Assembly: GCA_038237515.1 (NCBI GenBank) | Contig: JBBRYP010000005.1 | Span: 1-64,000 of the forward strand | Origin: JBBQDZ01 sp038237515 | GTDB lineage: Bacteria; Actinomycetota; Thermoleophilia; Gaiellales; Gaiellaceae | Reading direction: 5' to 3' | Length of the DNA: 64,000 nucleotides | Program-made: the position numbers and the translations under genes | The notes under the pieces: generated by a model | Databases searched by the model: none | Seen by the model: the letters and a program-made list of their open reading frames with translations, nothing else | What the model was told of the DNA's origin: nothing | Shown: in pieces, positions 42,950 to 51,171 of the stretch | How positions within the stretch are numbered: the stretch's first letter is position 1 | Layout: the number at the start of each line of letters is the position of its first letter

Positions 42950-44484
42950 GCGAGAGTCCCGACCTCGTCCTCCACCGCGGCGACGAGCGAGCCGTCGCGC
43001 ACCGCCGCGGCGACGGAGGCGATCTCCCGGGCCAGCGGGCGGTCGTCGCGCAACCGCGGCGAGAGCGACCGCACGAAGCGGTGGGCGGCGCACGTGCCTG
43101 GGCCGGGCTGGAGCGGCGCCAGGAACTCGACCGCCTGGGCCGCGGCCAGGAGCTCGATCGCGATCGCCTGCTCGCAGTTCGCCAGCACCTGCCACGCCTT
43201 GAGGCCGGCGGCGTTGCCCATCGAGACGTGATCTTCCTGGCCGGCGCTCGTCGGGATCGAGTCGACGCTCGCGGGGTGGCAGAGGGACTTGTTCTCGCTC
43301 ACGAGCGCAGCGGCCACGTACTGCGGGATCATGAACCCCGAGTTGAGGCCGCCGTCGAGCGTCAGGAATGCCGGCAGCCCGTCGGAGAGATTCGGGTTCA
43401 CGAGGCGCTCGACGCGCCGCTCGGAGATGCTCGCGAGCTCGGAGACGGCCATCGCGAGCGCGTCGAGGGCGAAGGCGAGCGGCTGCCCGTGGAAGTTCCC
43501 GTTCGAGACGAGCATGTCGTCCTCGACGAGCACGAGCGGGTTGTCGGTCGCCGAGTTGAGCTCGGTCGAGACGGTGTAGTCGACGTAGTCGAGGAGGTCC
43601 CGCGAGGCGCCGTGCACCTGGGGCGCGCATCGCAGCGAGTACGCGTCCTGGATCCGATCGCACCAGCGGTGGGACTCGATGATCGCCGAACCTTCGAGAA
43701 GACACATCAGGTTCCCGGCCGAGGCGCATTGGCCACGCAGAGGGCGCAGCTCGTGGATCTGGGGGAGGAAGCTGACGCGCGAGCCCTGGAGGGCCTCGAC
43801 CGAGAGGGCGCAGGCGACGTCCGCGGCCGCCGCGAGCCGGCGGGCGCGACAGAGCCCGAGAGCCCCGAACGACGCCATGAACTGCGTACCGTTGACGAGC
43901 GAGAGCCCCTCCTTGGCCTGGAGGCGCACCGGCTCGAGCCCCGCACCCGCCAGTGCCTGGGCGCCGGGGACGAGCACACCGTCCACCCAGGCCTCGCCCT
44001 CGCCGACGAGCGGGAGCGCGAGGTGGGCAAGCGGCGCGAGATCGCCGCTCGCACCGACAGAGCCCCGACTCGGGACGTACGGAAGGACGCCGGCGTTGAG
44101 GCAGTCCACGAGCAGCTCCACCGTCTCGACCCGCGCGCCCGAATAGCCCTTGGCGAGCGTGTTCGCGCGCAGGAGCATCGCCGCGCGCACGACCTCGGCG
44201 GGGTACGGGTCGCCGACGCCGCACGCGTGGCTTCGCAGCAGGCGCAGCTGGAGCTCCTCGCCGAGCTCCTCCGGGATCGAGCGCGAGACGAAGCGGCCGA
44301 AGCCGGTGTTGATGCCGTAGGTGTGCTCGCGAGAGCCGTGCGCCGCTCGCTCGACGAGCTCTCGCGCCGCCCGCATCCGGGTCCGGGCGGAGTCGCCGAT
44401 AGAGGCTGAGGCGCGGTCGACGGCGACGGCCCAGACGTCTTCGACGGCCAGGTCCTCGCCCGTCAGCGCCCGGACCTCGATCAT
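42946..44484 (-). CDS. hutH: Histidine ammonia-lyase
   Basis: First enzyme of histidine degradation, deaminating histidine to urocanate through a self-made MIO prosthetic group. 512 aa; the MIO triad Ala-Ser-Gly is in SRGSVGASGDLAPLAHL near 138-154, and the family motifs YGINTGFGRF near 58 and QDHVSMGNAAGLKAWQV near 415-432 (reading DHVSMG) are present. The ATG at 44484 has TACACT 6 nt upstream, so this gene starts the hut operon. Confidence 0.96.
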   Translation of the reverse strand: MIEVRALTGEDLAVEDVWAVAVDRASASIGDSARTRMRAARELVERAAHGSREHTYGINTGFGRFVSRSIPEELGEELQLRLLRSHACGVGDPYPAEVVRAAMLLRANTLAKGYSGARVETVELLVDCLNAGVLPYVPSRGSVGASGDLAPLAHLALPLVGEGEAWVDGVLVPGAQALAGAGLEPVRLQAKEGLSLVNGTQFMASFGALGLCRARRLAAAADVACALSVEALQGSRVSFLPQIHELRPLRGQCASAGNLMCLLEGSAIIESHRWCDRIQDAYSLRCAPQVHGASRDLLDYVDYTVSTELNSATDNPLVLVEDDMLVSNGNFHGQPLAFALDALAMAVSELASISERRVERLVNPNLSDGLPAFLTLDGGLNSGFMIPQYVAAALVSENKSLCHPASVDSIPTSAGQEDHVSMGNAAGLKAWQVLANCEQAIAIELLAAAQAVEFLAPLQPGPGTCAAHRFVRSLSPRLRDDRPLAREIASVAAAVRDGSLVAAVEDEVGTLA

Positions 44485-44490
44485 ACGCCG

Positions 44491-44496
44491 AGTGTA
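44491..44496 (-). promoter_or_regulatory. -10 box of the hut operon
   Basis: TACACT on the minus strand, 6 nt before the hutH ATG. Confidence 0.5.
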
Positions 44497-44526
44497 GCTT
44501 CGAGAGGTGGCCGATCCGGCTTTCGC

Positions 44527-44543
44527 GGGGCCTGCTTGGCCCC
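44527..44543. other. Short GC hairpin upstream of hutH
   Basis: GGGGCC (44527-44532), loop TGCTT, GGCCCC (44538-44543). It lies in the 286-nt gap between hutH and ftcD and could be the ftcD stop or an operator for hutH. Confidence 0.35.
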
Positions 44544-44642
44544 AGGCGCGCGCCCGTCCGAACGTGCCCGCGGATCGACCGCCGATTGGCTAACCGCAGC
44601 CCGAAGGTTCAGGGCGCGGCGGGGAGCGACTCGCGCCCTTCA

Positions 44643-44665
44643 CGAAGGAGCCGTTACTTCCTTCG
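44643..44665. other. 7-bp inverted repeat in the hutH-ftcD gap
   Basis: CGAAGGA (44643-44649) and TCCTTCG (44659-44665) around a 9-nt loop. It lies in the same gap, just past the ftcD stop. No other gene or RNA is seen in 44497-44770. Confidence 0.35.
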
Positions 44666-44770
44666 GCGAGCTCGCCCTCCGATGTTCGCCGGACTCGATC
44701 AGACCGCAGGGAGTCGCGTGGCTCTGTCGTTCGGGGCGATGCTGAACGCGCTGACGGTGCGCCGGGGCGG

Positions 44771-45652
44771 CTACGGCTCGAGCAGGTGGAGCTCGAGGAC
44801 CCGCGACGCGTCGAAGCCGTCGATCCGGAGCATCGCGCCGGCGGCTGCGGCCGCCGCGCCCGCCGGCATCAGACCGACGAGCTCCGATCCCAAAACCGAT
44901 CCGCCCCGCTCCCTGACCTCACGCTCGACCCGCGCCACGATCTCGTGGAGCGCGGATGCCTCCCAGTCCTCGACGTTCATGCTCACCTGGACGACCCCAG
45001 CGCGCGGCAGGTCGAGCCCGAGGGCGCGCACGCCCGGGAACCCGCCGTCGCGCTCCCGCACGACCGACGCCACCTCGCGGGCCGTCGCCAGGCTCGCACG
45101 GAGGTTCACGTTGAAGGCGATCAGCGGGCGTCGCGCCCCGACGAGGACGCAGCCGGCGCCCGGGTCGAGCCGCGCGGGCCCGAAGTCGGGCGCCACATCC
45201 CCCTCGTCGAGGCGCCGCTGGAGCTCGGAAGGCCCGCCCCTGCGGAAGAACGCCGGGCCGCGCCCCGCACCGGACAGCCCGTAGAGGAAAACGGGAAGGC
45301 CGAGGTCACTCCCGACTCGCTCCGCGACCCGCTGGGCGGCCCCGAGCGCCAACTCGAGATCCTCCGGGCGGATCGGGACGAGCGGCACCACGTCGGCCGC
45401 GCCGACCCGCGGGTGCGCGCCCTCGTGGCGGCGCAGGTCGATCCGCTCGCGAGCGCAGGCGATCCCGGCCACAAGCGCCTCGACGAGCTCCTCCGCCGCG
45501 CCGACGAGCGTGAAGACCGACCGGTTGTGGTCGGGGTCGGCGTGAACGTCGAGGAGCCGCGCCTTCGAACCGAGGGCGAAGCGCAGCGCCTCCAGCGTCG
45601 CCGAATCGCGCCCCTCCGAGAAGTTCGGCACCGACTCGAGCGGGAACGCCAC
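44771..45652 (-). CDS. ftcD: Glutamate formimidoyltransferase
   Basis: Takes the formimino group of N-formimino-glutamate onto tetrahydrofolate, completing histidine degradation to glutamate. 293 aa, the single-domain form without the cyclodeaminase half. Begins VAFPLESVPNFSEGRD; the catalytic region RRHEGAHPRVGAADVVPLVPI near 84-104 is intact. The GTG at 45652 is 25 nt from the divergent methyltransferase start. It is separated from hutH by 286 nt, so the cluster has at least two transcripts. Confidence 0.92.
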   Translation of the reverse strand: MAFPLESVPNFSEGRDSATLEALRFALGSKARLLDVHADPDHNRSVFTLVGAAEELVEALVAGIACARERIDLRRHEGAHPRVGAADVVPLVPIRPEDLELALGAAQRVAERVGSDLGLPVFLYGLSGAGRGPAFFRRGGPSELQRRLDEGDVAPDFGPARLDPGAGCVLVGARRPLIAFNVNLRASLATAREVASVVRERDGGFPGVRALGLDLPRAGVVQVSMNVEDWEASALHEIVARVEREVRERGGSVLGSELVGLMPAGAAAAAAGAMLRIDGFDASRVLELHLLEP

Positions 45653-45661
45653 GGCGCCTCG

Positions 45662-45668
45662 TAGTCTA
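45662..45668. promoter_or_regulatory. Shared bidirectional -10: TAGTCTA
   Basis: Read forward it gives TAGTCT, 9 nt before the methyltransferase GTG at 45677; read backward it gives TAGACT, 10 nt before the ftcD GTG at 45652. The whole intergenic space is only 24 nt. Confidence 0.4.
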
Positions 45669-45676
45669 GGAGCGCC

Positions 45677-46264
45677 GTGAAGGCCTACTACCACGCCCGG
45701 GCCGAGGAGTACGACGACTGGTGGCTCGGCCGCGGCCCCTTCGCCGACCGGGAACGGCCCGGCTGGGAGACGGACCTCGAGGCACTCACAGCCACGCTCG
45801 CCGCCCTTCCGCCCGCCCGCACGCTCGACGTCGCCTGCGGTACCGGCTTCCTCACCCGGCACCTTCCGGGCGAGATCGTCGGGCTGGATCAGAGCCCCGC
45901 GATGATCGAGATCGCGCGACGGCGGACCCTGGGTGCCGAGTTCGTGGTCGGCGACGCGCTCTCGCTTCCGTTCACGGACGGAAGCTTCGATCGCGTCTTC
46001 ACGAGCTACTTCTACTGCCACCTCGAAGAGGACGAGCGGACGCGCTTCCTTGCGGAGGCGCGGCGGGTGGGGCCAGAGCTCGTGGTCGTCGGCAGCCGCC
46101 TCTCGCCCGGCGAGGAGCCCGCCCGCTGGGAAGAGCGCGTCCTCTCGGACGGCTCGCGCTGGGAGGTGTACAAGCGCGTCTTCGACCCGGCGGCGCTCGC
46201 GGAGGAGCTGGGCGGCGGCCGCATCCTCCACGAGGGCCGCTGGTTCCTGGTGGTGGCCGCGTGA
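45677..46264 (+). CDS. Class I SAM-dependent methyltransferase
   Basis: A 195 aa Rossmann-type methyltransferase. Motif I LDVACGTGFLTRHLPG is near residues 51-66 and motif II VGLDQSPAMIEIARRR near 68-84, followed by the acceptor-side FTDGSFDRVFTSYFYCHLEE. The N-terminal YYHARAEEYDDWWLGRGPFA is typical of small-molecule methyltransferases of the UbiE/Methyltransf_11 group. The substrate is unknown. Divergent from ftcD. Confidence 0.85.
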   Translation: MKAYYHARAEEYDDWWLGRGPFADRERPGWETDLEALTATLAALPPARTLDVACGTGFLTRHLPGEIVGLDQSPAMIEIARRRTLGAEFVVGDALSLPFTDGSFDRVFTSYFYCHLEEDERTRFLAEARRVGPELVVVGSRLSPGEEPARWEERVLSDGSRWEVYKRVFDPAALAEELGGGRILHEGRWFLVVAA

Positions 46265-46340
46265 CCACCCTCCGGGGCCGGGATCAACCGGGGGATCGGC
46301 ACGGCCCGCACCCGGGCCCGGTTCAACTCCGGCTCGCCGG

Positions 46341-46679
46341 ATGAGCAAGGTGTCCGTCGTCCCGTTCCTGCGCGTGGCCGACGCCGAGGCGAGCGCGCGC
46401 TGGTATGCCCGCCTCGGCTTCGAGATCGAATGGCGCCATCGCTTCGAGCCGGGGCTCCCGCTCTTCGTCGCGATCCGCCGCGAAAGCGCGAGGATCTTCC
46501 TGTCCGAGCACACGGGCGACGCCCCGCCGCGAGGGCTGCTCTACGTGTATCGCGAGGACGTCGACGCCGTCGCCGCCGAGTTCGGGGGCCGCGTCGAGCG
46601 GGCGTCTTACGGGTTACGCGAGGTCGAGGTCGTCGACCCGGACGGCAACCGGCTGCGCGTCGGATGGCCCGAGCCCTGA
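46341..46679 (+). CDS. VOC family (glyoxalase/bleomycin-resistance type) protein
   Basis: A 112 aa single vicinal-oxygen-chelate module. VVPFLRVADAEASARWYARLGFE starts it, and the closing strand VVDPDGNRLRVGWPEP carries the usual tail Glu/Asn. Metal ligands are only partly visible. Family members bind small toxic molecules or act as lyases; nothing more can be said. It overlaps the next gene by 16 nt. Confidence 0.8.
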   Translation: MSKVSVVPFLRVADAEASARWYARLGFEIEWRHRFEPGLPLFVAIRRESARIFLSEHTGDAPPRGLLYVYREDVDAVAAEFGGRVERASYGLREVEVVDPDGNRLRVGWPEP

Positions 46680-47284
46680 CCCGGCGCCGGTCGTCGTACC
46701 GCTCGCTCGCCTCGCTCCAGCGCGACAACCGGGTGTGTCGCGCCTGCGCGCAGGCGGGCTTCCCGCTCGAGTCCCTGCCGGTCGTCCTCCCCTACGCCGG
46801 CCAGCGGGCCTACATGCTCGGGCAGGCTCCCGGGATCGTCGAGGGGGAGGAGCGGCGGCCCTGGCGCGGTCGTTCGGGCAAGACCTTGCGCCGCTGGCTC
46901 GAGCTCGAGGAGGAGGAGTTCTACGCCACCTTCTACTGCGCCTCGATCACGTGCTGCTACCCGGGACGCCTCGCCTCGGGCCGCGGCGACCGGGCGCCCG
47001 CGCCACGCGAGCAGGAGCTCTGCTCGTTCTGGCGCGAGTGGGAGTTGGAGCTGATGCGGCCCGGCCTCGTCGTGACGATCGGCGGCCTGGCAGCGCGGCG
47101 GCTGCTGGGCCTGCCGAGCATCAGCGAGTGCGTCGGGCGCCGCTACGAGCTGCAGGGGACGCCGGCGATCCCGCTCCCCCACCCCTCCGGCGCGAGCGGC
47201 TGGCTGAACGACGCCGCGAACCGGGAGCGGGTGCGGCTTGCCGTCGCGCTCGTGCGCGAGGAGCTCGCTCGCCTGCCCGGGTAG
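46664..47284 (+). CDS. Uracil-DNA glycosylase family protein, Fe-S (family 4-like)
   Basis: A 206 aa protein of the uracil-DNA glycosylase superfamily. The active loop MLGQAPGIVEGEERRPWRGRS near 51-71 matches the family 4 GEAPG loop, and HPSG near the C-terminus matches the HPS motif. Four spaced Cys, 25 and 28 in CRAC, 98 (or 97) in TCCYPG, and 120 in ELCSFW, fit a 4Fe-4S site. The catalytic loop reads GQAPG with Gln where family 4 usually has Glu. ATG at 46664 overlaps the VOC gene. Confidence 0.8.
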   Translation: MARALTRRRSSYRSLASLQRDNRVCRACAQAGFPLESLPVVLPYAGQRAYMLGQAPGIVEGEERRPWRGRSGKTLRRWLELEEEEFYATFYCASITCCYPGRLASGRGDRAPAPREQELCSFWREWELELMRPGLVVTIGGLAARRLLGLPSISECVGRRYELQGTPAIPLPHPSGASGWLNDAANRERVRLAVALVREELARLPG

Positions 47285-47300
47285 CCGAGACCGTCACCGC

Positions 47301-47306
47301 TAGATT
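47301..47306 (+). promoter_or_regulatory. -10 box of the first ABC exporter gene
   Basis: TAGATT, 6 nt before the GTG at 47313. Confidence 0.5.
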
Positions 47307-47312
47307 TCGACG

Positions 47313-49100
47313 GTGCCGGAGCGTCCGCCGTATCGCGTCACCTTTGCCCGGCTCATCCGGTTCCTACGGCCCTACCGCTGGTCGCTCTGGGTCTCGGTCG
47401 CGCTCGCCGCGGCGTCCCAGCTGACCCAGATCGCGATCTTCGCCATGACCGGGCGGGGCATCGACGCGCTCAAGCAGCACGACCACCACGCGCTGTGGCT
47501 CACCGTGTGGCTGATCGTCGCGCTCGGCGCCGTGAAGGCGGTCCTGATGGTCGGGCGGCGCTTCATCTCGGGACGGCAGGCCCTCGGGGTCGAGTTTGAC
47601 ATGCGCAATGCGCTCTACTCGAAGCTCCTGCGCCTCTCGTTCCGCTTCTTCGATCGCCACCAGACAGGGCAGCTGATGTCGCGCGCGACCGTCGATCTCC
47701 AGACAGTCCGCTTCTTCCTCGGCTACGGGTTGATCTTCTTCGGCCAGCACGTCCTGACGCTCGTCGGCGTCACCGCCGTCCTCTTCGTCTACCAGTGGCA
47801 GCTCGCGCTGATCGCGCTCGCGATCACACCGCTGCTCGTCGGCGCCGCCTACCGCTACAGCCACGTGTCGCACCCGGTGCTGCGCGACGTTCAGCAGCGG
47901 CTCGCCGACGTCGCGACGGTCGCCGAGGAGAACATCGTCGGCGTCCACGTCGTCAAGTCGTTCGCCCAGGAACCGCAGGAGCAGACGCGCTTCGAGCGGC
48001 GTTCGGAGGCGGTGTTCGAGCAGAGCATCCGCGCGAACCGCCAGCGCGCCCTCTACGTCCCCCTCATCTCCTTCGTGCCGCTGCTCGCACAGGCGGCGGT
48101 GCTCGTCGTCGGCGGCCGCATGGTGGCGCGCGGGTCGCTCCAGATCGGCCAGTTCGTGACGTTCAACCTGCTGCTGGCCATGCTCGTGATGCCGCTGCGC
48201 ATGCTCGGGATGTGGATCGGCCAGGCGCAGCGCGCCACCGCGTCCGGCGAGCGGATCTTCGAGGTCATGGACGAGCCGGAGGAGGTGTCGGATGCCCCCG
48301 GGGCGAGAGCGCTGCCGCCGGGGGGCGGTCACGTGCGCTTCGAGGGTGTGGGCTTCGCCTACGCAGGTGGGCAGCCGGTGCTCGAGGAGGTCGATCTCGA
48401 GGTCGAGGCGGGGCAGACCGTCGCGCTGATCGGCCACACGGGCTCCGGCAAGACGACGCTCACCTCTCTCGTCCCGCGCTTCTACGACGCGACGGCGGGA
48501 CGGGTCAGCATCGACGGGGCCGACGTCCGCGATCTCCGGCTCGCCTCGCTCCGGCGCGCGGTCGGTGTGATCTCGCAGGACCCGTTCCTCTTCTCCGCCA
48601 CCGTCCGCGAGAACATCGCCTTCGGCTCCCCCGATGCTTCGGAGGAAGAGGTTGAGCGTGCTGCGCGGCTCGCGCAGGCCCATGAGTTCGTCGAGCAGCT
48701 GGCCGAAGGGTACGAGACGCTCGTCGGGGAGCGCGGGATCACCCTCTCCGGCGGCCAGCGGCAGCGGATCGCGATCGCCCGCGCGCTGCTCGTCGACCCG
48801 CGGATCCTGATCCTCGACGATGCCACCGCCTCGGTCGACGCGTCGACCGAGGCGCGGATCCGCCTCGGGCTGCGCGAGGCGATGCGCGGGCGCACGACCC
48901 TGATCATCGCGCACAGGCTCTCGACGATCGCGCTCGCCGACGAGATCGTGGTGCTCGAGCACGGCCGCGTCGTCGCGCGCGGCTCGCACGACCAGGTCGT
49001 TGAGACGAGCGCCGTCTACCGAGAGATCTACGAGCACGGCCTGATCCAGAACCGCGTCGTCGAGGTCGCCGAGGCCGTGGCGCTCGAGGCCTCGGCGTGA
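47313..49100 (+). CDS. ABC exporter half-transporter A (degenerate Walker B)
   Basis: A 595 aa half-transporter. The first 330 residues form six membrane helices, the rest a nucleotide-binding domain. Walker A is GHTGSGKTT, the signature is the canonical LSGGQRQRIAIARALL, and the H-loop is IIAHRLSTI. Walker B reads ILILDDATASVD, with Asp where the catalytic Glu normally sits. That fits the degenerate partner of a heterodimeric exporter; the second half follows at 49276 and has the complementary pattern. Substrate unknown; probably a drug, lipid or peptide. Confidence 0.9.
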   Translation: MPERPPYRVTFARLIRFLRPYRWSLWVSVALAAASQLTQIAIFAMTGRGIDALKQHDHHALWLTVWLIVALGAVKAVLMVGRRFISGRQALGVEFDMRNALYSKLLRLSFRFFDRHQTGQLMSRATVDLQTVRFFLGYGLIFFGQHVLTLVGVTAVLFVYQWQLALIALAITPLLVGAAYRYSHVSHPVLRDVQQRLADVATVAEENIVGVHVVKSFAQEPQEQTRFERRSEAVFEQSIRANRQRALYVPLISFVPLLAQAAVLVVGGRMVARGSLQIGQFVTFNLLLAMLVMPLRMLGMWIGQAQRATASGERIFEVMDEPEEVSDAPGARALPPGGGHVRFEGVGFAYAGGQPVLEEVDLEVEAGQTVALIGHTGSGKTTLTSLVPRFYDATAGRVSIDGADVRDLRLASLRRAVGVISQDPFLFSATVRENIAFGSPDASEEEVERAARLAQAHEFVEQLAEGYETLVGERGITLSGGQRQRIAIARALLVDPRILILDDATASVDASTEARIRLGLREAMRGRTTLIIAHRLSTIALADEIVVLEHGRVVARGSHDQVVETSAVYREIYEHGLIQNRVVEVAEAVALEASA

Positions 49101-49203
49101 ACGGCGGGCGCGGCGCCCCCGCGCGCGGCTGCTCCGCGCCCTGGGGCGCAGGGCGTCATGCATCCGGCTTCGTTCGGTTGCAGACACGTGCGGGTCTCGG
49201 CGC

Positions 49204-49209
49204 TAGGCT
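49204..49209 (+). promoter_or_regulatory. -10 box before the 13-codon upstream ORF
   Basis: TAGGCT, 6 nt before the ATG at 49216, the start of a short ORF ahead of exporter gene B. Confidence 0.4.
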
Positions 49210-49215
49210 CGTGCC

Positions 49216-49257
49216 ATGGGTCGGGGAGGTGGGGTCTCCCGTTCCAGACGCGTGTGA
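49216..49257 (+). CDS. Putative 13-residue leader peptide upstream of ABC exporter gene B
   Basis: ATG to TGA reads MGRGGGVSRSRRV. It sits at the leaderless distance from TAGGCT and ends 18 nt before the GTG of the exporter, which is preceded by GAGGAGG. A stem GGGAG-GTGGGGT-CTCCC overlaps its coding region. The arrangement is what one expects of a translation attenuator, but the peptide is too short to prove by sequence. Confidence 0.35.
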   Translation: MGRGGGVSRSRRV

Positions 49258-49275
49258 CAGAAGAGGAGGCGCGGC

Positions 49276-51081
49276 GTGAGGGTCTGGCAGCCCGGGTCGC
49301 ACCTCTCGATGGAGCGGGGAGCGAGCGTCTCCGACTGGTCCTGGCGCCGGACCGCTCGGCGCCTGACGACGCTCGCGCGTTTGACTTCCCCCTACAAGGG
49401 CCGGACCGCGCTGTCCGTCGGCTCGCTCCTCGCCGCGACCGCGACCGCGCTCGCGCCGCCGTACCTCGCGAAGCTCGCGATCGACGACGGCATCCGCCGC
49501 CACGACCTCGGGCGGCTCTCGCTGATCGTGGCGGCTTTCGTCGCCGCGGGCGCCGCGAACTGGGCCACGAGCTACGCCCAGACCTACTTCACGGGCTGGA
49601 CCGGCGAGCGCATCCTCGCCGACCTGCGCAACACCCTGTTCCGGCACCTCCAGCGGCTCTCGCTCGGCTTCTACGAGCGCAACCGCGCCGGGGTGATCAT
49701 CAGCCGCTTGACGAACGACGTCGAGGCGCTCGACCAGCTCGTCACCGACGGCGTCTCGAGCCTCGTCCAGAACACGCTCACGCTCGCCGGCACGGCGATC
49801 ATCCTCTTCCTGCTCGACTGGCGGCTCGCACTCGTGACGCTCGCCGTGCTGCCGCCGATGGCGGCGGGGACGGTCGCCTTCCGGGTCTTCTCCTCACGCG
49901 CCTACCGCGCGGTGCGCGAGCGTCTCGGGCTCGTCACCGCGTCGCTTGCGGAGGACATCGCCGGCATGCGGGTCGTGCAGGCGTTCACGCGCGAGCGGCG
50001 GAACGAGCAGCACTTCCGCGAGGTGAGCGAGCACTACCGGGCGGCGAACCAGCAGACGATCGTCGCGAACGGTCTCTACTTCCCGTTCGTCGACCTCCTC
50101 TCGTCGCTCGCGATCGCGCTGGTGCTCGGCTACGGCGGCCACCGCTACTTCGACGGCTCGATCACGATCGGGACGCTCTTCGCGTTCATGCTCTACCTCG
50201 GCAACTTCTTCGATCCGGTGCAGCAGCTCTCGCAGCTCTACAACACGTTCCTCTCGGCGACGGCGGCGCTCGACAAGATCATGGACGTCCTCGACGAGCA
50301 GCCGGAAGTCCGGGACGCCGAGGATGCGACGATCCTCGACCGGGTGCGCGGCCACGTCTCCTTCGAGGGGGTCAGGTTCGGCTACGGCAAAGGCCCGGAG
50401 GTGCTGCACGGGATCGACCTCGACGTGCGGGCGGGAACCACCGTCGCGCTCGTGGGCCACACCGGCGCCGGCAAGTCGACGCTCGCCAAGCTCCTCGCCC
50501 GCTTCTACGACCCCCGCCAGGGACGGATCACGGTCGACGGAGTCGATCTCCGGCGGTTGACGCAGGCGTCGCTGCGGCGCCGCCTCGGAATCGTCCCGCA
50601 GGAAGGCTTCCTGTTCGCCGGTACGGTCCGCGACAACATTGCCTTCGGCCGTCCCGACGCCTCCGACCAGGAGGTCCGCGCGGCGGCCCTGACGGTGGGT
50701 GCCCACGAGTTCGTCCTGCGCCTCGAGAACGGCTACGAGACGGAGGTCCAGGAGCGGGGCACGCGCCTCTCGCTCGGCGAGCGCCAGCTCGTGGCCTTCG
50801 CCCGCGCACTCCTCGCCGACCCGAGGATCCTGATCCTCGACGAGGCGACCTCCTCGGTCGACATTGGCACCGAGCGGAGGATCGAGGAGGCGCTGCGGGT
50901 GCTGCTCGCCGACCGGACGGCGTTCATCATCGCCCACCGCCTCTCGACGATCCGGGACGCCGACCTCATCGTCGTCCTCGAGCACGGGCGGATCGTCGAG
51001 CAGGGAACCCACGACGAGCTGCTCGCTCGGGGGAGCCTGTACCGCTCGCTGTACGGGGACTGGGCGACGGAGGTGGCGTAG
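49276..51081 (+). CDS. ABC exporter half-transporter B (non-canonical signature)
   Basis: A 601 aa half-transporter, membrane domain about 35-330, ATPase domain after. Walker A GHTGAGKST and Walker B ILILDEATSSVD with the catalytic Glu are intact and the H-loop is IIAHRLSTI, but the signature reads LSLGERQLVAFARALL in place of LSGGQ. In heterodimeric exporters such as TM287/288 one composite site pairs a Walker B lacking the Glu with a non-standard signature from the partner; A and B together show exactly that. GTG start preceded by GAGGAGG. Confidence 0.9.
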   Translation: MRVWQPGSHLSMERGASVSDWSWRRTARRLTTLARLTSPYKGRTALSVGSLLAATATALAPPYLAKLAIDDGIRRHDLGRLSLIVAAFVAAGAANWATSYAQTYFTGWTGERILADLRNTLFRHLQRLSLGFYERNRAGVIISRLTNDVEALDQLVTDGVSSLVQNTLTLAGTAIILFLLDWRLALVTLAVLPPMAAGTVAFRVFSSRAYRAVRERLGLVTASLAEDIAGMRVVQAFTRERRNEQHFREVSEHYRAANQQTIVANGLYFPFVDLLSSLAIALVLGYGGHRYFDGSITIGTLFAFMLYLGNFFDPVQQLSQLYNTFLSATAALDKIMDVLDEQPEVRDAEDATILDRVRGHVSFEGVRFGYGKGPEVLHGIDLDVRAGTTVALVGHTGAGKSTLAKLLARFYDPRQGRITVDGVDLRRLTQASLRRRLGIVPQEGFLFAGTVRDNIAFGRPDASDQEVRAAALTVGAHEFVLRLENGYETEVQERGTRLSLGERQLVAFARALLADPRILILDEATSSVDIGTERRIEEALRVLLADRTAFIIAHRLSTIRDADLIVVLEHGRIVEQGTHDELLARGSLYRSLYGDWATEVA

Positions 51082-51128
51082 ACCGCCGGTGATAGCCGCT
51101 CCGACCCGCGGCCGGCGGTTGTCGTTCC

Positions 51129-51150
51129 GGCTCGCTTTGCGAGGCGAGCC
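51129..51150. terminator. Hairpin after the ABC exporter genes
   Basis: GGCTCGC (51129-51135) pairs with GCGAGCC (51144-51150) around 8 nt. It overlaps the -35 of the next gene, so it could be a stop, an operator or both. No U tract. Confidence 0.35.
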
Positions 51151-51164
51151 GAGGGGTCTACGCT
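51137..51164 (+). promoter_or_regulatory. Promoter of the HD-fold gene
   Basis: TTGCGA (51137-51142), 16-nt spacer, TACGCT (51159-51164), then 7 nt to the ATG at 51172. Best two-box promoter in the window; predicts a leaderless message. Confidence 0.5.
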
Positions 51165-51171
51165 TAAGGGC

